Below are positions 45,014 to 54,222 of a stretch of DNA of 64,000 nucleotides, one piece after another. Within the stretch, counting starts at the first letter, position 1. Each line of letters begins with the position of its first letter. This DNA is from Paracoccaceae bacterium (lineage in GTDB: Bacteria > Pseudomonadota > Alphaproteobacteria > Rhodobacterales > Rhodobacteraceae), in the NCBI GenBank assembly GCA_028284705.1, contig JANQRE010000001.1:99605-163604 (forward strand), read 5' to 3'. The notes below the pieces were generated by a model. The model was given only the letters and a program-made list of their open reading frames with translations, was not told the DNA's origin and did no database searches. The position numbers and the translations under genes are program-made.

Positions 45014-45925
45014 ATGAAAGTATTGGTGATTGGCGGGACAGGATTGATCGGTCCCCATCTGGTGCAGGCGTTAATGAGTGCGGGAGTGGCTGTGAGCACG
45101 CTGACACGCACCGGGCGCGCGCTTTTCTGCGAAACAGCACTTCGGGGGAACCGGCGCAAACGGGCGGATATCGTCGCTGCGATCGACGCGGTGAAGCCCG
45201 ATTTGCTGGTCGATATGATCCCTTTCACGCTGGAAGACGCGCAAATTCTGCGGGATGTGATCAAACCGAGCGGTTTGCCGCTCATCGCGCTGTCGAGCTG
45301 TGATGTTTACCGGGCCTATGGGCTTTTGCGCGGGACCGAAGAGGGTCTGTCGCAGGCCTGCCCTCTGCGTGAGGAGGCCGGTCTGCGCACGGCCTTCGGA
45401 CCGGAGGGTGCGGCCTATGACAAGATCGGGGTCGAGCAGGTCTATATGGCGCTTGATACGGTGACGATCCTGCGCATGCCGATTGTCTATGGCTGGCCGG
45501 ACCTAACGCGCGTGGAGCCTTATCTCGATCAGATGCTTGATGGAGTGGAGGAGATCACGCTGTCGGCGGACCGCGCCGCGTTGCGCCTCTCCCGCAGTTT
45601 GCACAAGAACGCCGCCCATGCGGTGGTCTGTGCCGCGGCCTATATGGGCAGCAAGCGGATTTACAATGTGGCCGAGCCCAAGGCGTTCACGGAAGCGGAT
45701 TGGATCAAGAAGATCGCAGCAGCCTGCGGCTGGACGGGAGAGTTGAAGATTACGAAGTGGCAGCCGGATGTGCCGAGCCCACGCCAGCAACTTTATGTCA
45801 ACAGTGACGCGATCCGCAAAGATCTGAACTTTACCGAGATGTACGACCCCGAGGATGGCTTTGCTGAGATGGTGCGCTTTCACGCCTACCAGCGGCTCGG
45901 CAAACCGTATCAGAAATTCCACTAG
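45014..45925 (+). CDS. NAD-dependent epimerase/dehydratase family protein
   Basis: A 303-residue extended SDR-type protein. It starts MKVLVIGGTGLIGPHLVQAL (NAD motif), with a later ALSSCDVYRAYGLL segment containing a Ser/Tyr near the active site, and a C-terminal part typical of sugar-nucleotide or isoflavone-reductase-like epimerases (YNVAEPKAFTEADWIKKI). The usual YxxxK is replaced by AYDKIGVEQVY, which still keeps the Tyr-Lys spacing. Substrate unknown. I use the ATG at 45014 as it begins the NAD motif. Confidence 0.8.
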   Translation: MKVLVIGGTGLIGPHLVQALMSAGVAVSTLTRTGRALFCETALRGNRRKRADIVAAIDAVKPDLLVDMIPFTLEDAQILRDVIKPSGLPLIALSSCDVYRAYGLLRGTEEGLSQACPLREEAGLRTAFGPEGAAYDKIGVEQVYMALDTVTILRMPIVYGWPDLTRVEPYLDQMLDGVEEITLSADRAALRLSRSLHKNAAHAVVCAAAYMGSKRIYNVAEPKAFTEADWIKKIAAACGWTGELKITKWQPDVPSPRQQLYVNSDAIRKDLNFTEMYDPEDGFAEMVRFHAYQRLGKPYQKFH

Positions 45926-45969
45926 CAGCCGAATTGGTTAGACCCCGCTGCCATGTTTAAGACGGCCTG

Positions 45970-47271
45970 CTAGCCGTATCGGAGCTGTGGCGGCGCAAAC
46001 CCGTCCTCCCGCCATTTGATCAAATCAGCCGCACTCGCCACAGCTTCCGCGCAGGTTTTGATCTCCGCGATATGTCGTTCGATATTGGCCGGCACGACCT
46101 CCAGCTTCATGACAATCTCATCCAGACTGCCGGAGGCATCGCCGAGCCGGGCATTCTCGATTTTGCAGGTCACACAGATGATCTTTAGCCCCATGAGATT
46201 GCGGTGCATGTCCTTACACATCTTTGAGATACGCAGCGCCTCGTCAGCCACATTGCTGACCGCCGCACCCGCACCTTCCAGATAGTCGACCATCAACTCC
46301 GATATCTTCTGGCGCTCCGTTTCGGGATCAGTGCGCCCGAGATGGCGCCGTTCGGATTTCAGCTGCAGCAAACAGCGGTTGAGAATACTGGCTGTGCCAT
46401 TCAGCAGAAGCGCCTGGCTGACCCGCGCCGTGATCTTTGCGAAATTGCTGTCCTCGGAGACGACATTGCGGGCGAACCAGTCTGAAATCTCATCCGACAT
46501 GTCGCCATAGGTCTTGGAAAGTTCGGTCACCGGGCCACCTTCCGGCTCAAGTTGGAACGCCTTGATCTGCATGTTCTGCGTGATGCTCGTCAGCGACGTG
46601 AACTCGTCGAGCAAACGCCTTGTATGATCTCCAAGCCGACTTGCCTCCTGCAGCACCCGGCGGGAGTGCAGGATCAGGTCGTCAGGCGGCGCACCGACCG
46701 CTGTTCGTTCGGCAAGCAGCTCCTCGGCCAATGAGTCCGTTTCAAACGCCCTGTAGTCGTCATATCCAAGCTCTTGGTTATTCTCGATCATGCGCGCGGC
46801 GCTTTCGGCAGGCGTTAGGCCATCCCTCTCCTCCCAGGCACGCGTTTTGCGATAGAGGTCCTGCACCACTTTCAGGCGCGCGCTTGTCGGCTTGATCCGG
46901 GCGGATAGGAAGCCATCCTGCCACGGGATGAAGACCGCGAAGAGCCAATAGTGCAACCCGTCCTTTGCCCGGTTCTTGATATAGCTCCCGAACACTTCCC
47001 CCTTCTGAATCCGCTCCCACATGATGTGAAGCACGGCGCGGGGCATGTCCGGGTGGCGTACGAGTTTGTGGGGCGCGCCGATCAGCTCATCCCAAGGGTA
47101 GTTCGAGATGCGGTAGAATGTGTAGTTTCCACCCAGAATGATGCCGTGCCGATCCGTGCGGGAATAAAACACCTCGCCCGGCGCGAAGGGTGCCTCCCCA
47201 GTTTTGGGACGGGCCTCCTGGCGTCGATCCACAACCGGGTTGGGCGTTTTGAATTTCTCAACTTGGTTCAT
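45970..47271 (-). CDS. PAS-domain cytoplasmic receptor with degenerate MCP-like tip
   Basis: A 433-residue protein with no membrane segment. The N-terminal PAS domain resembles Aer (EVFYSRTDRHGIILGGNYTF, then LIGAPHKLVRHPDMPRAV, GLHYWLFAVFIPW). A long helical region follows, and in it CKIENARLGDASGSLDEIV resembles the signalling tip of methyl-accepting chemotaxis proteins but in worn form. It may sense redox or a ligand and pass the signal to a partner other than CheA. No chemotaxis genes are nearby. The start at 47271 begins MNQVEKF; the longer frame upstream looks non-coding. Confidence 0.7.
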   Translation of the reverse strand: MNQVEKFKTPNPVVDRRQEARPKTGEAPFAPGEVFYSRTDRHGIILGGNYTFYRISNYPWDELIGAPHKLVRHPDMPRAVLHIMWERIQKGEVFGSYIKNRAKDGLHYWLFAVFIPWQDGFLSARIKPTSARLKVVQDLYRKTRAWEERDGLTPAESAARMIENNQELGYDDYRAFETDSLAEELLAERTAVGAPPDDLILHSRRVLQEASRLGDHTRRLLDEFTSLTSITQNMQIKAFQLEPEGGPVTELSKTYGDMSDEISDWFARNVVSEDSNFAKITARVSQALLLNGTASILNRCLLQLKSERRHLGRTDPETERQKISELMVDYLEGAGAAVSNVADEALRISKMCKDMHRNLMGLKIICVTCKIENARLGDASGSLDEIVMKLEVVPANIERHIAEIKTCAEAVASAADLIKWREDGFAPPQLRYG

Positions 47272-47425
47272 GACGGCACTATGGCGGCGCGAAGTTAAGA
47301 AGTGATTTCGCCGATGCTGAGGGCCCGGCGTATTGGGTGTGGGCACTCCTCGATCTGTCGTTTTCGAACTTGCCAGCTCTGAACAACTGAGCCACGCTTC
47401 GTGCAGCATCGCGGGAGATCGGCGC

Positions 47426-48778
47426 ATGAAGGACAGTAATTTTCTCAATGAAAACAATGCGCGACATCTGTGGCATCCGATGGCGCATCCTGGTGCGATG
47501 CAGGACAATCCGCCGCGGATCATCACCAGCGCTGCAGGCTCGAAGATCACCGATCACACCGGCAAGGAAGTCGTCGATGCGGTTGGTGGTCTGTGGTGCG
47601 TGAATGTCGGCTATTCCTGCCAGCCGATCAAAGATGCGATTGCCGAACAGGTGAACACCCTGCCCTATTACTCCGCCTTTGGTGGCACCTCGAATGCGCC
47701 TGCGATTGAACTGAGCTATGAGTTGCGGGAGATGTTCGCGCCAGACGGCATGGCGCGGGCGTTCTTCACCTCGGGAGGATCGGGCTCGGTTGAGACAGCG
47801 CTGCGGCTTTCGCGGCAGTATCATAAGATCAAAGGGGAACCCGGGCGCACGAAGTTTCTATCGCTGAAGAAGGGCTATCACGGGACCCATTTCGGGGCCG
47901 CGTCGGTGAACGGTAACAACCGGTTTCGGATCAATTACGAACCGCTGCTGCCGGGCTGTTTCCATGTGCCTTCCCCCTACCCGTATCGCAATCCGTTCGA
48001 TGAAAGCGATCCCGAGCGGCTGGCAGACCTCTGCGTCGCCGCAGCAGCGGATGAGATCGCCTTTCAGGACCCCGCCACGATTTCCTGTTTCATCATGGAG
48101 CCGATCCAGGGTGCGGGCGGTGTGATCGTGCCGCATGAAAGTTTCATGCCGAAGATGCGCGCGCTTTGTGAGGAGAACGGTATTCTGTTCATCGCCGACG
48201 AGGTAATCTGTGGGTTCGGACGCACCGGCGACTGGTCTGGCTCGCGCCATTGGGGTGTGCAGCCCGACATGATGACGATGGCGAAGGGCATCACCTCGGG
48301 CTATTTCCCGTTCGGAGCCTGCATGGTGTCAGAGGCCGTGGCGGAGGTGTTTGAGACGGGCTCGCCAGAGATGGCCTCGATCTTCCACGGCTATACCTAT
48401 TCCGCCCATCCGGTCGGGGCAGCAGCGTCCTTGGCCTGCATCCGGGAGACGCAACGGATCGACACGCGGCCCAATGCGGCGGCGCGGGGCTCGCAGCTTT
48501 ATGAAGGGATGGTCGCGCTGAAGGAGAAGCACCACCTGATCGGCGATGTGCGCGGCGGGCATGGGCTCATGACCGGTGTGGAATTGGTGACGGACCGTGA
48601 GGCGAAAACCCCTGCCCCGGCGGAGCTGATGATGCGGGTTTATGAGGCGGCCTATGAGGCTGGCGCGTTGATCCGGGTGGGTGCAAACAATTTCATGATG
48701 TCCCCACCGCTGGTGATCGACGAGGATGAGGTGCAGACCATCATCGATGCGCTGGACGCAGGGTTGGCCGCAGCGTGA
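47426..48778 (+). CDS. Class III aminotransferase (omega-amino acid:pyruvate type)
   Basis: A 450-residue fold-type I, class III aminotransferase. It has the N-terminal FLNENNARHLWHPMAHP, the PLP phosphate site FFTSGGSGSVETALRLSR, the Asp in ADEVICGFGRTG and the PLP Lys in MTMAKGITSGYFPFGA. Relatives include taurine-pyruvate, beta-alanine-pyruvate and putrescine aminotransferases; the substrate is not decided. It overlaps a tyrosine-phosphatase-like gene by 4 bp. GGGAG precedes the ATG at 47426. Confidence 0.88.
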   Translation: MKDSNFLNENNARHLWHPMAHPGAMQDNPPRIITSAAGSKITDHTGKEVVDAVGGLWCVNVGYSCQPIKDAIAEQVNTLPYYSAFGGTSNAPAIELSYELREMFAPDGMARAFFTSGGSGSVETALRLSRQYHKIKGEPGRTKFLSLKKGYHGTHFGAASVNGNNRFRINYEPLLPGCFHVPSPYPYRNPFDESDPERLADLCVAAAADEIAFQDPATISCFIMEPIQGAGGVIVPHESFMPKMRALCEENGILFIADEVICGFGRTGDWSGSRHWGVQPDMMTMAKGITSGYFPFGACMVSEAVAEVFETGSPEMASIFHGYTYSAHPVGAAASLACIRETQRIDTRPNAAARGSQLYEGMVALKEKHHLIGDVRGGHGLMTGVELVTDREAKTPAPAELMMRVYEAAYEAGALIRVGANNFMMSPPLVIDEDEVQTIIDALDAGLAAA

Positions 48779-49245
48779 CGGAGATTTTGAATTGGCGCCG
48801 ATGGGATGAGCGCGTCAGCCTCTCCGGGCAACCGACAGAGGAGCAATTGGTAAAAATTCGGGATTTAGGCGTCACCCATATCGTCAATCTTGGACCACAT
48901 TCGAACAAGGGCGCGCTGGACGATGAGCCGGGGAGCGTCGCTGCATTGGACATGGATTATGTCTATATCCCCGTTGATTTCGAGAATCCCACCGAGCCCG
49001 ACTACGCTGAGTTCTGCGCCGAGATGGAGCGCCTGAAAGATCGAACCATCCATGTGCACTGCATCTACAACGCCCGGGTCAGTGCGTTTTTCTACCGCTA
49101 CGCAAAAGAAGGATTGGGCGGTGATGCGGATGAGGCGTTTGCACTGATGGATGGCATTTGGCGACCGGGTGGCGTGTGGGCAGAGTTCATTGGCAAGCCC
49201 GAGGATGCCGACAAACCGAACCGATACCTTGGCTACGAGTATTGA
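48775..49245 (+). CDS. Protein tyrosine phosphatase-like protein
   Basis: A 156-residue small dual-specificity-phosphatase-fold protein. The core TEEQLVKIRDLGVTHIVNLG and the loop VHCIYNARVSAFFY are typical of a bacterial subfamily that has Cys-x4-Arg (here C96, R101) instead of the usual Cys-x5-Arg. Activity is thus uncertain. The start is a GTG overlapping the aminotransferase stop by 4 bp, implying cotranscription. Cellular partner unknown. Confidence 0.75.
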   Translation: MTEILNWRRWDERVSLSGQPTEEQLVKIRDLGVTHIVNLGPHSNKGALDDEPGSVAALDMDYVYIPVDFENPTEPDYAEFCAEMERLKDRTIHVHCIYNARVSAFFYRYAKEGLGGDADEAFALMDGIWRPGGVWAEFIGKPEDADKPNRYLGYEY

Positions 49246-49695
49246 TCAGGTGGATCGTTTGATCGTCGTGTAGGCGAGTTCAATCGTTTCAATCGCCAGC
49301 TCGTTCTTCATCGCGTCAAACGCTCCGACGCTCCACTTGACCGGATAGGCGTTCGTGACGGTCCAACTGGCCTGTGACCGGCCCTTCGTATCGAGCAAAT
49401 CGACCCGCAAGGATTTGGCCTCGATCCTTTGGGAGAAATCACTTTCGATCACCTGCTTGCACCAGGAGATGAGCGATGCGTTTGCGGGGCTGACGCCGCG
49501 TTTCAGTTTCAGGTTGGTGCTTTTTGTGGGCTTCGGCAGCTGATGGACAAAGCGGTTCTCGCCGCCTTCAACTGCGCTTTGAACATCTAGGCCAGATTCA
49601 AGGCCGGAAACTTCCTGGAAGGTACAGGCTTGGGCGTCTACCTCGTCTCCAAACGTGACATTGAAATGGAAGGCTGTGGGAAAGGGGTCGGTCAT
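49246..49695 (-). CDS. Phage tail tube-like protein (T4 gp19 family), orphan
   Basis: A 149-residue protein with the T4-gp19/contractile-injection tube pattern: FPTAFHFNVTFG at the N-terminus, FQEVSGLESGLDVQSAVEGG, then LPKPTKSTNLKLKRGV and a C-terminal AYPVKWSVGAFDAMKNELAIETIELAY. These form the inner tube of phage tails and extracellular contractile injection systems. No sheath, baseplate, ATPase or capsid gene is nearby, so it stands alone between a phosphatase gene and the regulator of the catabolic operon. Confidence 0.8.
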   Translation of the reverse strand: MTDPFPTAFHFNVTFGDEVDAQACTFQEVSGLESGLDVQSAVEGGENRFVHQLPKPTKSTNLKLKRGVSPANASLISWCKQVIESDFSQRIEAKSLRVDLLDTKGRSQASWTVTNAYPVKWSVGAFDAMKNELAIETIELAYTTIKRST

Positions 49696-49718
49696 GCAAT
49701 CTCTCCAATCGCTTCAGG

Positions 49719-50711
49719 TTAGCCCACCCCCTGATGCGAGGGGAAGGAGCGGAAGTGGAAGGGAACGCGGCCTTCGGTGCGGTCCTGGCTTGGCGTGGTC
49801 TTGAACCTGTCGCGATAGGCGCGAGAGAACTGGCTGGGACCGTTGAAACCGGAAGCAAGCGCGACCTCGAGGACGGGGAGATCGGTTTGCGTGATCAGAC
49901 TGCGGGCCCGGTCGAGGCGCACGTCGAGATAATAGCGCTGCGGGCTGACGCCGGTGTGTTTCCGGAAGATACGCGCGAGTTGGCGGGGGGAGATGTCGAG
50001 GCGGTTGGCCAGCGCATCGAGGGTCAGCGGGGTCTCCAGAGTGCTTTCCATCAGCGAGATCGCGGCGCGCAGATCGTCGGGGGCGGACATGCCGACGGGC
50101 TCGGCGCGGGTCGAAAGCTGGCCCTCCTGCCCGGGGCGCAGGCGGTCGTGGAAGATGTAGCGCGCGGCGGCATTGGCGATGTCGAGCCCATGATGGGCGC
50201 GAATGAGATGCAGCGCCATATCGGTGCCCGCCGCCCCGCCGCAAGCGGTCATCAGGCGATCCTCCATAACGAAGAGATCCTCACCCATCTGCGTGTCTGG
50301 GAAAAGCTCGCGGAAGGCGGCGATATGTTCGTAATGCACGGCGGCCGCCTTGCCTTTCAGGAGGCCTGCGCGCGCCATGAGAAAGGCAGAGGTGTCGAGG
50401 CCGCAGAGGGTCGTGCCTTGGCGATGGGCGTTCTGGATCAGGCGGAGAATGGGCGCGCGAAAATATTGCTCGACACTCCAGCTCGCATTGAGCACCAGAA
50501 TGTCGGGGCGGTCCTTCGGGGTGAAGGCGGCCTCGGGCAGTACCTGAAGGCCGTTGGACGCGGTGACGGGCTCGGTGGTCAGTCCGGTGAAGCGCCATGT
50601 GTAATGGGCCTGTCCAGTCAGGTAATTGGCCGCCCGGAACGGGTCGAGAAAGGCATGCATCGCGCCGGCGTTGAAACCGTTGAAGAGCAACAGATCGAGG
50701 GTCGCGGACAT
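49719..50711 (-). CDS. GlxA-family AraC-type transcriptional regulator
   Basis: The 330-residue protein has an N-terminal DJ-1/PfpI-like domain of the GlxA type (LDLLLFNGFNAGAMHAFLDPF, then LCGLDTSAFLMARAG). Its C-terminal AraC domain has two helix-turn-helix motifs (LTLDALANRLDISPRQLARIF, LPVLEVALASGFNGPSQFSRAY). GlxA-type activators such as CdhR and GbdR control carnitine and glycine-betaine genes, and this gene is divergent from such an operon, so it is probably its activator. I start at 50711; the longer frame upstream crosses the promoter gap. Confidence 0.88.
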   Translation of the reverse strand: MSATLDLLLFNGFNAGAMHAFLDPFRAANYLTGQAHYTWRFTGLTTEPVTASNGLQVLPEAAFTPKDRPDILVLNASWSVEQYFRAPILRLIQNAHRQGTTLCGLDTSAFLMARAGLLKGKAAAVHYEHIAAFRELFPDTQMGEDLFVMEDRLMTACGGAAGTDMALHLIRAHHGLDIANAAARYIFHDRLRPGQEGQLSTRAEPVGMSAPDDLRAAISLMESTLETPLTLDALANRLDISPRQLARIFRKHTGVSPQRYYLDVRLDRARSLITQTDLPVLEVALASGFNGPSQFSRAYRDRFKTTPSQDRTEGRVPFHFRSFPSHQGVG

Positions 50712-50720
50712 GTCATTACT

Positions 50721-50747
50721 GTCAAGCACATGTCGGATTTCGTCAAG
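50721..50747. promoter_or_regulatory. Putative AraC-type operator: direct repeat GTCAAG, 21-bp period
   Basis: GTCAAGCACA at 50721-50730 and GTCAAGTGAG at 50742-50751 lie in the 90-bp divergent gap. The start-to-start distance is 21 bp, two DNA turns, as for tandem half-sites of AraC-type activators. The assignment is by position and spacing only. Confidence 0.45.
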
Positions 50748-50801
50748 TGAGAACGCGGCGCAAGCGGCAAAATGATCAGACGCAGAGTCGGGGAGGACCA
50801 G

Positions 50802-52331
50802 GTGACGCAACCCAATATCCTGCTGATCATGGCGGATCAGTTGGCGCCGCAATTTACCGGCGCCTATGGCCATCCGGTGGTGAAGACACCGCATCTGGAT
50901 GCTTTGGCCGCGCGCGGGGCGCGGTTCGATGCGGCCTATTGCAACTCGCCTCTCTGTGCGCCCTCGCGGTTTTCCTTCATGTCAGGTCAACGGATTTCCA
51001 GGATCGGCGCTTATGACAATGCGGCGGAGTTTCCCTCCGCGGTGCCGACCTTCGCCCACTATCTGAAGCTGCAGGGTTATCGCACCTGCCTTTCAGGTAA
51101 GATGCATTTTGTCGGCCCAGATCAGCTGCACGGGTTTGAGGAACGGGTGACGACGGATGTCTACCCCTCGGATTTTGCCTGGACACCGGATTGGACGAAG
51201 CCCGAGGAGCGGATCGACAAGTGGTATCACAATATGTGGACCGTGAAGGAGAGCGGCACGGCGGTCTCGACCTATCAGCTCGATTACGACGACGAGGTGG
51301 AATACGCCGCGCGGCGCAAGCTGGTGGACTGGGCGCGGGATCGGGTCGGTGTCGGCGGTGAGCCGTTCTGCATGGTGGCCTCGTTTATCCATCCGCATGA
51401 TCCCTATGTGGCGCGGGCGAAGTATTGGGATCTCTACAAGGACGAAGAGATCGACCTGCCGGCGCTGGAAATGGCACCCGAGGAGCTCGATCCGTTTGCG
51501 CGGCGGGTGGCCGATGGGATCGAGGCGAGCGTGACACCCCTGACCCGCGAAGAGATCATTGCGGCGCGGCGGGCCTATTTTGCCAATGTCAGTTACTTCG
51601 ACGAAAAGATCGGCGCGCTGGTGCAGGTGCTGGAAGAGACCGGGCAGCTTGAGAACACGGTGATCATCGTCACCGCCGATCATGGCGACATGCTGGGAGA
51701 GCGTGGGCTCTGGTACAAGATGAATTTCTTTGAGCATTCGGTGCGGGTGCCTCTGGTGATCGCCGGGCCGGGGATTTTGCCGCGCCCGGTGCCGAATGCG
51801 TGCTCCTTGGTGGATTTGTTGCCGACGATGCTCGATCTGGGCGGCGAGCGGCCCACGCTGGGGCAGCCGATTGACGGGGTGTCGCTGATGCCACTGGCGC
51901 GCGGCGAGGCCTCCGACCATGACGCGGCGATTGCGGAATATTGTGCGGAGATGACCGGCCATCCGGTGTTCATGATCCGGCGCGGACCCTGGAAATACAT
52001 CCATTGCGATAGCGATCCGGCGCAGCTTTACAACGTGGTCGAGGACCCGATGGAGGTGACGAACCTCGCGGGCGATCCGGCGCATGCAGAACGGGTTGCC
52101 GCGTTTGCCGAGGAGGTGGCGGAGACCTGGGATGCGGCAGATTTGCGCCAGAAGGTGATTGCCTCGCAGCAGACCCGCTTTGCGGTGAATGCGGCGATGG
52201 AAGCCGGGGCGGTGGCCCATTGGGATTACAACCCGCCATCGGACGCCTCGCAGCAATATGTCAGAAATCACATGGACTGGACCGTAGCCGCAGCGAAGTA
52301 TCGCTATCCCCCGGTGGAGGAGACCTCATGA
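50802..52331 (+). CDS. betC: Choline-sulfatase
   Basis: BetC hydrolyses choline-O-sulfate to choline and sulfate. The 509-residue sulfatase has NILLIMADQ with metal-binding Asp, the formylglycine site C52-A-P-S-R (SPLCAPSRFSFMSG), and the BetC-specific stretch SGKMHFVGPDQLHGFEERVT with DVYPSDFAWTPDW, as well as TADHGDMLGERGLWYKMNF. A C-terminal choline-sulfatase region follows. The start is a GTG at 50802 with GGGGAGGA upstream. It overlaps the next gene as ATGA. It is the first of ten colinear genes, probably releasing a quaternary amine for the enzymes that follow. Confidence 0.9.
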   Translation: MTQPNILLIMADQLAPQFTGAYGHPVVKTPHLDALAARGARFDAAYCNSPLCAPSRFSFMSGQRISRIGAYDNAAEFPSAVPTFAHYLKLQGYRTCLSGKMHFVGPDQLHGFEERVTTDVYPSDFAWTPDWTKPEERIDKWYHNMWTVKESGTAVSTYQLDYDDEVEYAARRKLVDWARDRVGVGGEPFCMVASFIHPHDPYVARAKYWDLYKDEEIDLPALEMAPEELDPFARRVADGIEASVTPLTREEIIAARRAYFANVSYFDEKIGALVQVLEETGQLENTVIIVTADHGDMLGERGLWYKMNFFEHSVRVPLVIAGPGILPRPVPNACSLVDLLPTMLDLGGERPTLGQPIDGVSLMPLARGEASDHDAAIAEYCAEMTGHPVFMIRRGPWKYIHCDSDPAQLYNVVEDPMEVTNLAGDPAHAERVAAFAEEVAETWDAADLRQKVIASQQTRFAVNAAMEAGAVAHWDYNPPSDASQQYVRNHMDWTVAAAKYRYPPVEETS

Positions 52332-53461
52332 GCGTGCACATTTCCTCGGATGATCTGAACCGCATCCGGGTCGGGTATGATGGGAACCCGTCTACCTCCT
52401 CTTCCTTGAGGGCGGAGGCCTATACTGACCAAAAGTGGTTCGCAGCGGATCAACAGAAAATCCTTGCGCGGTCCTGGCAATGGGTGTGTCACGTCGAGAA
52501 GGTGCGGGAGCCGGGCTCTTACATCACGGCGACGACCATTGCAGGCATGCCGGTTGCCATTGTGCGGGACCGGCAGGGCGTGCTCCGGGCGTTCTACAAT
52601 GTCTGCAAGCACCGCGCGCATGAACTTTTGTCCGGTGAGGGCCAAACGACCCGGATCATGTGCCCGTATCATGCGTGGGTCTATGGGCTCGACGGTGGGC
52701 TGGTCCGTGCGCCGCATACTGAGAACCTGGACGGCTTCAACGCCAAGGAAATCTGTCTTGATGCCGTTCAGGTCGAAGAGTTCTGCGGGTTTGTCTTTGT
52801 AAACCTCGACCCGGACGCAACACCTCTATCCGAGCAATCCGGCGATCTGGAAACCGAAATACGCCATTGGGCGCCGGATATCGATCAACTCACCTTCGGC
52901 AAACGCCTGACCTATGACATCAGGTCGAACTGGAAGAATGTCGTCGACAATTTTCTGGAATGCTATCACTGCCCGACGGCGCACAAGGATTTCTGCGATC
53001 TGGTGGATATGGACACCTATAAGGTGACGACCCATGGCATCTATTCCAGCCACATGGCCGATGCGGGCAAGGGCGCGAACTCCGCCTATGACGTGTCCAA
53101 TGCCACTGTGCGCACCCATGCGGTCTGGTGGCTGTGGCCCACGACCTGTTTGATGCGCTATCCGGGGCGGTCCTCCATGATCGTGCTGAACGTGATCCCG
53201 GTGGGGCCGGATCGCACGCTGGAAACCTATGATTTCTATCTCGAAACTCCGGAGCCTGATCCGATGGAACTTGACGCGATGCGTTATCTGGATGAGGTCC
53301 TGCAGCCGGAAGATATCGGGCTGGTTGAGTCTGTGCAGCGGGGCATGTCCACGCCTGCTTTCGATCAGGGCCGGATCGTGAACGATCCCGATGGGTCGGG
53401 ACAGTCGGAACACGCGGTGCATCACTTCCATGGGCTGGTGCTGGAGGCGTACGGCGCATGA
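52328..53461 (+). CDS. Rieske ring-hydroxylating-type oxygenase alpha subunit (glycine betaine/carnitine monooxygenase-like)
   Basis: A 377-residue oxygenase subunit. The Rieske [2Fe-2S] site is C93-x-H95 and C112-x2-H115 (VCKHRAHELL, MCPYHAW). The mononuclear iron site includes H214 and H219 (DNFLECYHCPTAHKDF). The protein resembles GbcA (glycine betaine to dimethylglycine) and CntA (carnitine to trimethylamine), which are related. Both require a reductase (GbcB/CntB), and none is present in the window. The adjacent betC, aldehyde dehydrogenase and carnitine-dehydrogenase-like gene favour a quaternary-amine substrate. It overlaps betC and the SDR by 4 bp each. Confidence 0.85.
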   Translation: MSVHISSDDLNRIRVGYDGNPSTSSSLRAEAYTDQKWFAADQQKILARSWQWVCHVEKVREPGSYITATTIAGMPVAIVRDRQGVLRAFYNVCKHRAHELLSGEGQTTRIMCPYHAWVYGLDGGLVRAPHTENLDGFNAKEICLDAVQVEEFCGFVFVNLDPDATPLSEQSGDLETEIRHWAPDIDQLTFGKRLTYDIRSNWKNVVDNFLECYHCPTAHKDFCDLVDMDTYKVTTHGIYSSHMADAGKGANSAYDVSNATVRTHAVWWLWPTTCLMRYPGRSSMIVLNVIPVGPDRTLETYDFYLETPEPDPMELDAMRYLDEVLQPEDIGLVESVQRGMSTPAFDQGRIVNDPDGSGQSEHAVHHFHGLVLEAYGA

Positions 53462-54222
53462 TGCTGGAGGGGCGCACAGCGCTTGTGACCGGCGGACGCG
53501 GTGGGATCGGGCGGGCAATCTGCGAGCGGTTAGCGCGAGAAGGCGCGGAGATTGTGGCTTGCGATCTGAGCGCTGGCGGATCGCTTGGAGAGGACGACAC
53601 GCACGGTTTTGTCCAAATGGACGTGACCTCTGAGGAGAGCGTCAAAGCCGCCATGGCAGGCCTGAGCCAACTCGACATTCTGGTGAACGCCGCCGGGATC
53701 GAGATCGAAAAGACCATTGAGGACACTACACTTGAGGAATGGAACCGCTCTTTCGCGGTGAATGTCACGGGCACATTTCTGAGCTGCAAATACGCCCTGC
53801 CCTTGCTGCGGAAATCGCCCGGCGCCTCAATCATCAACTTCGGGTCCTATGACGGGTTCATCGCCGATCCCGGTCTGGCGGCTTATTGCGCGACCAAGGG
53901 CGCGGTCCACGCGCTGACCAAGGCGATGGCCTGCGACCATGGACCCGAAGGGATCCGCGTGAACGCCATCTGCCCAGGCTATATCGACACACCGATGCTG
54001 CAATCGTTCTTCGAAGGTGAAGGCTCCGGCGGTGACGGCGGCACCCTTGAGACGCTGCAACAGGCGGTGCGCGATGTGCACCCCTTGAGGACCTACGGCA
54101 CACCGGAGGACATCGCGAACCTTGTGAACTGGCTCGCCAGCGACGAAGCGCGCTATGCTTCGGGGCAGTTGTGGGTTCTGGATGGGGGCTTAAGCGCGCA
54201 AGTGCAGCAGATGAAGTTATGA
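53458..54222 (+). CDS. SDR family oxidoreductase (operon gene 3)
   Basis: A 254-residue classical SDR. It has TGGRGGIGRAI (cofactor), NAAG, a serine in INFGSYDGF and Y-x3-K in AYCATKGAVHALT. The substrate is unknown; members of this branch oxidise hydroxy acids, alcohols or sugars. The start overlaps the Rieske stop and its end overlaps the HEAT-like gene, both as ATGA. It likely handles an alcohol or keto intermediate of the amine pathway. Confidence 0.88.
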   Translation: MMLEGRTALVTGGRGGIGRAICERLAREGAEIVACDLSAGGSLGEDDTHGFVQMDVTSEESVKAAMAGLSQLDILVNAAGIEIEKTIEDTTLEEWNRSFAVNVTGTFLSCKYALPLLRKSPGASIINFGSYDGFIADPGLAAYCATKGAVHALTKAMACDHGPEGIRVNAICPGYIDTPMLQSFFEGEGSGGDGGTLETLQQAVRDVHPLRTYGTPEDIANLVNWLASDEARYASGQLWVLDGGLSAQVQQMKL

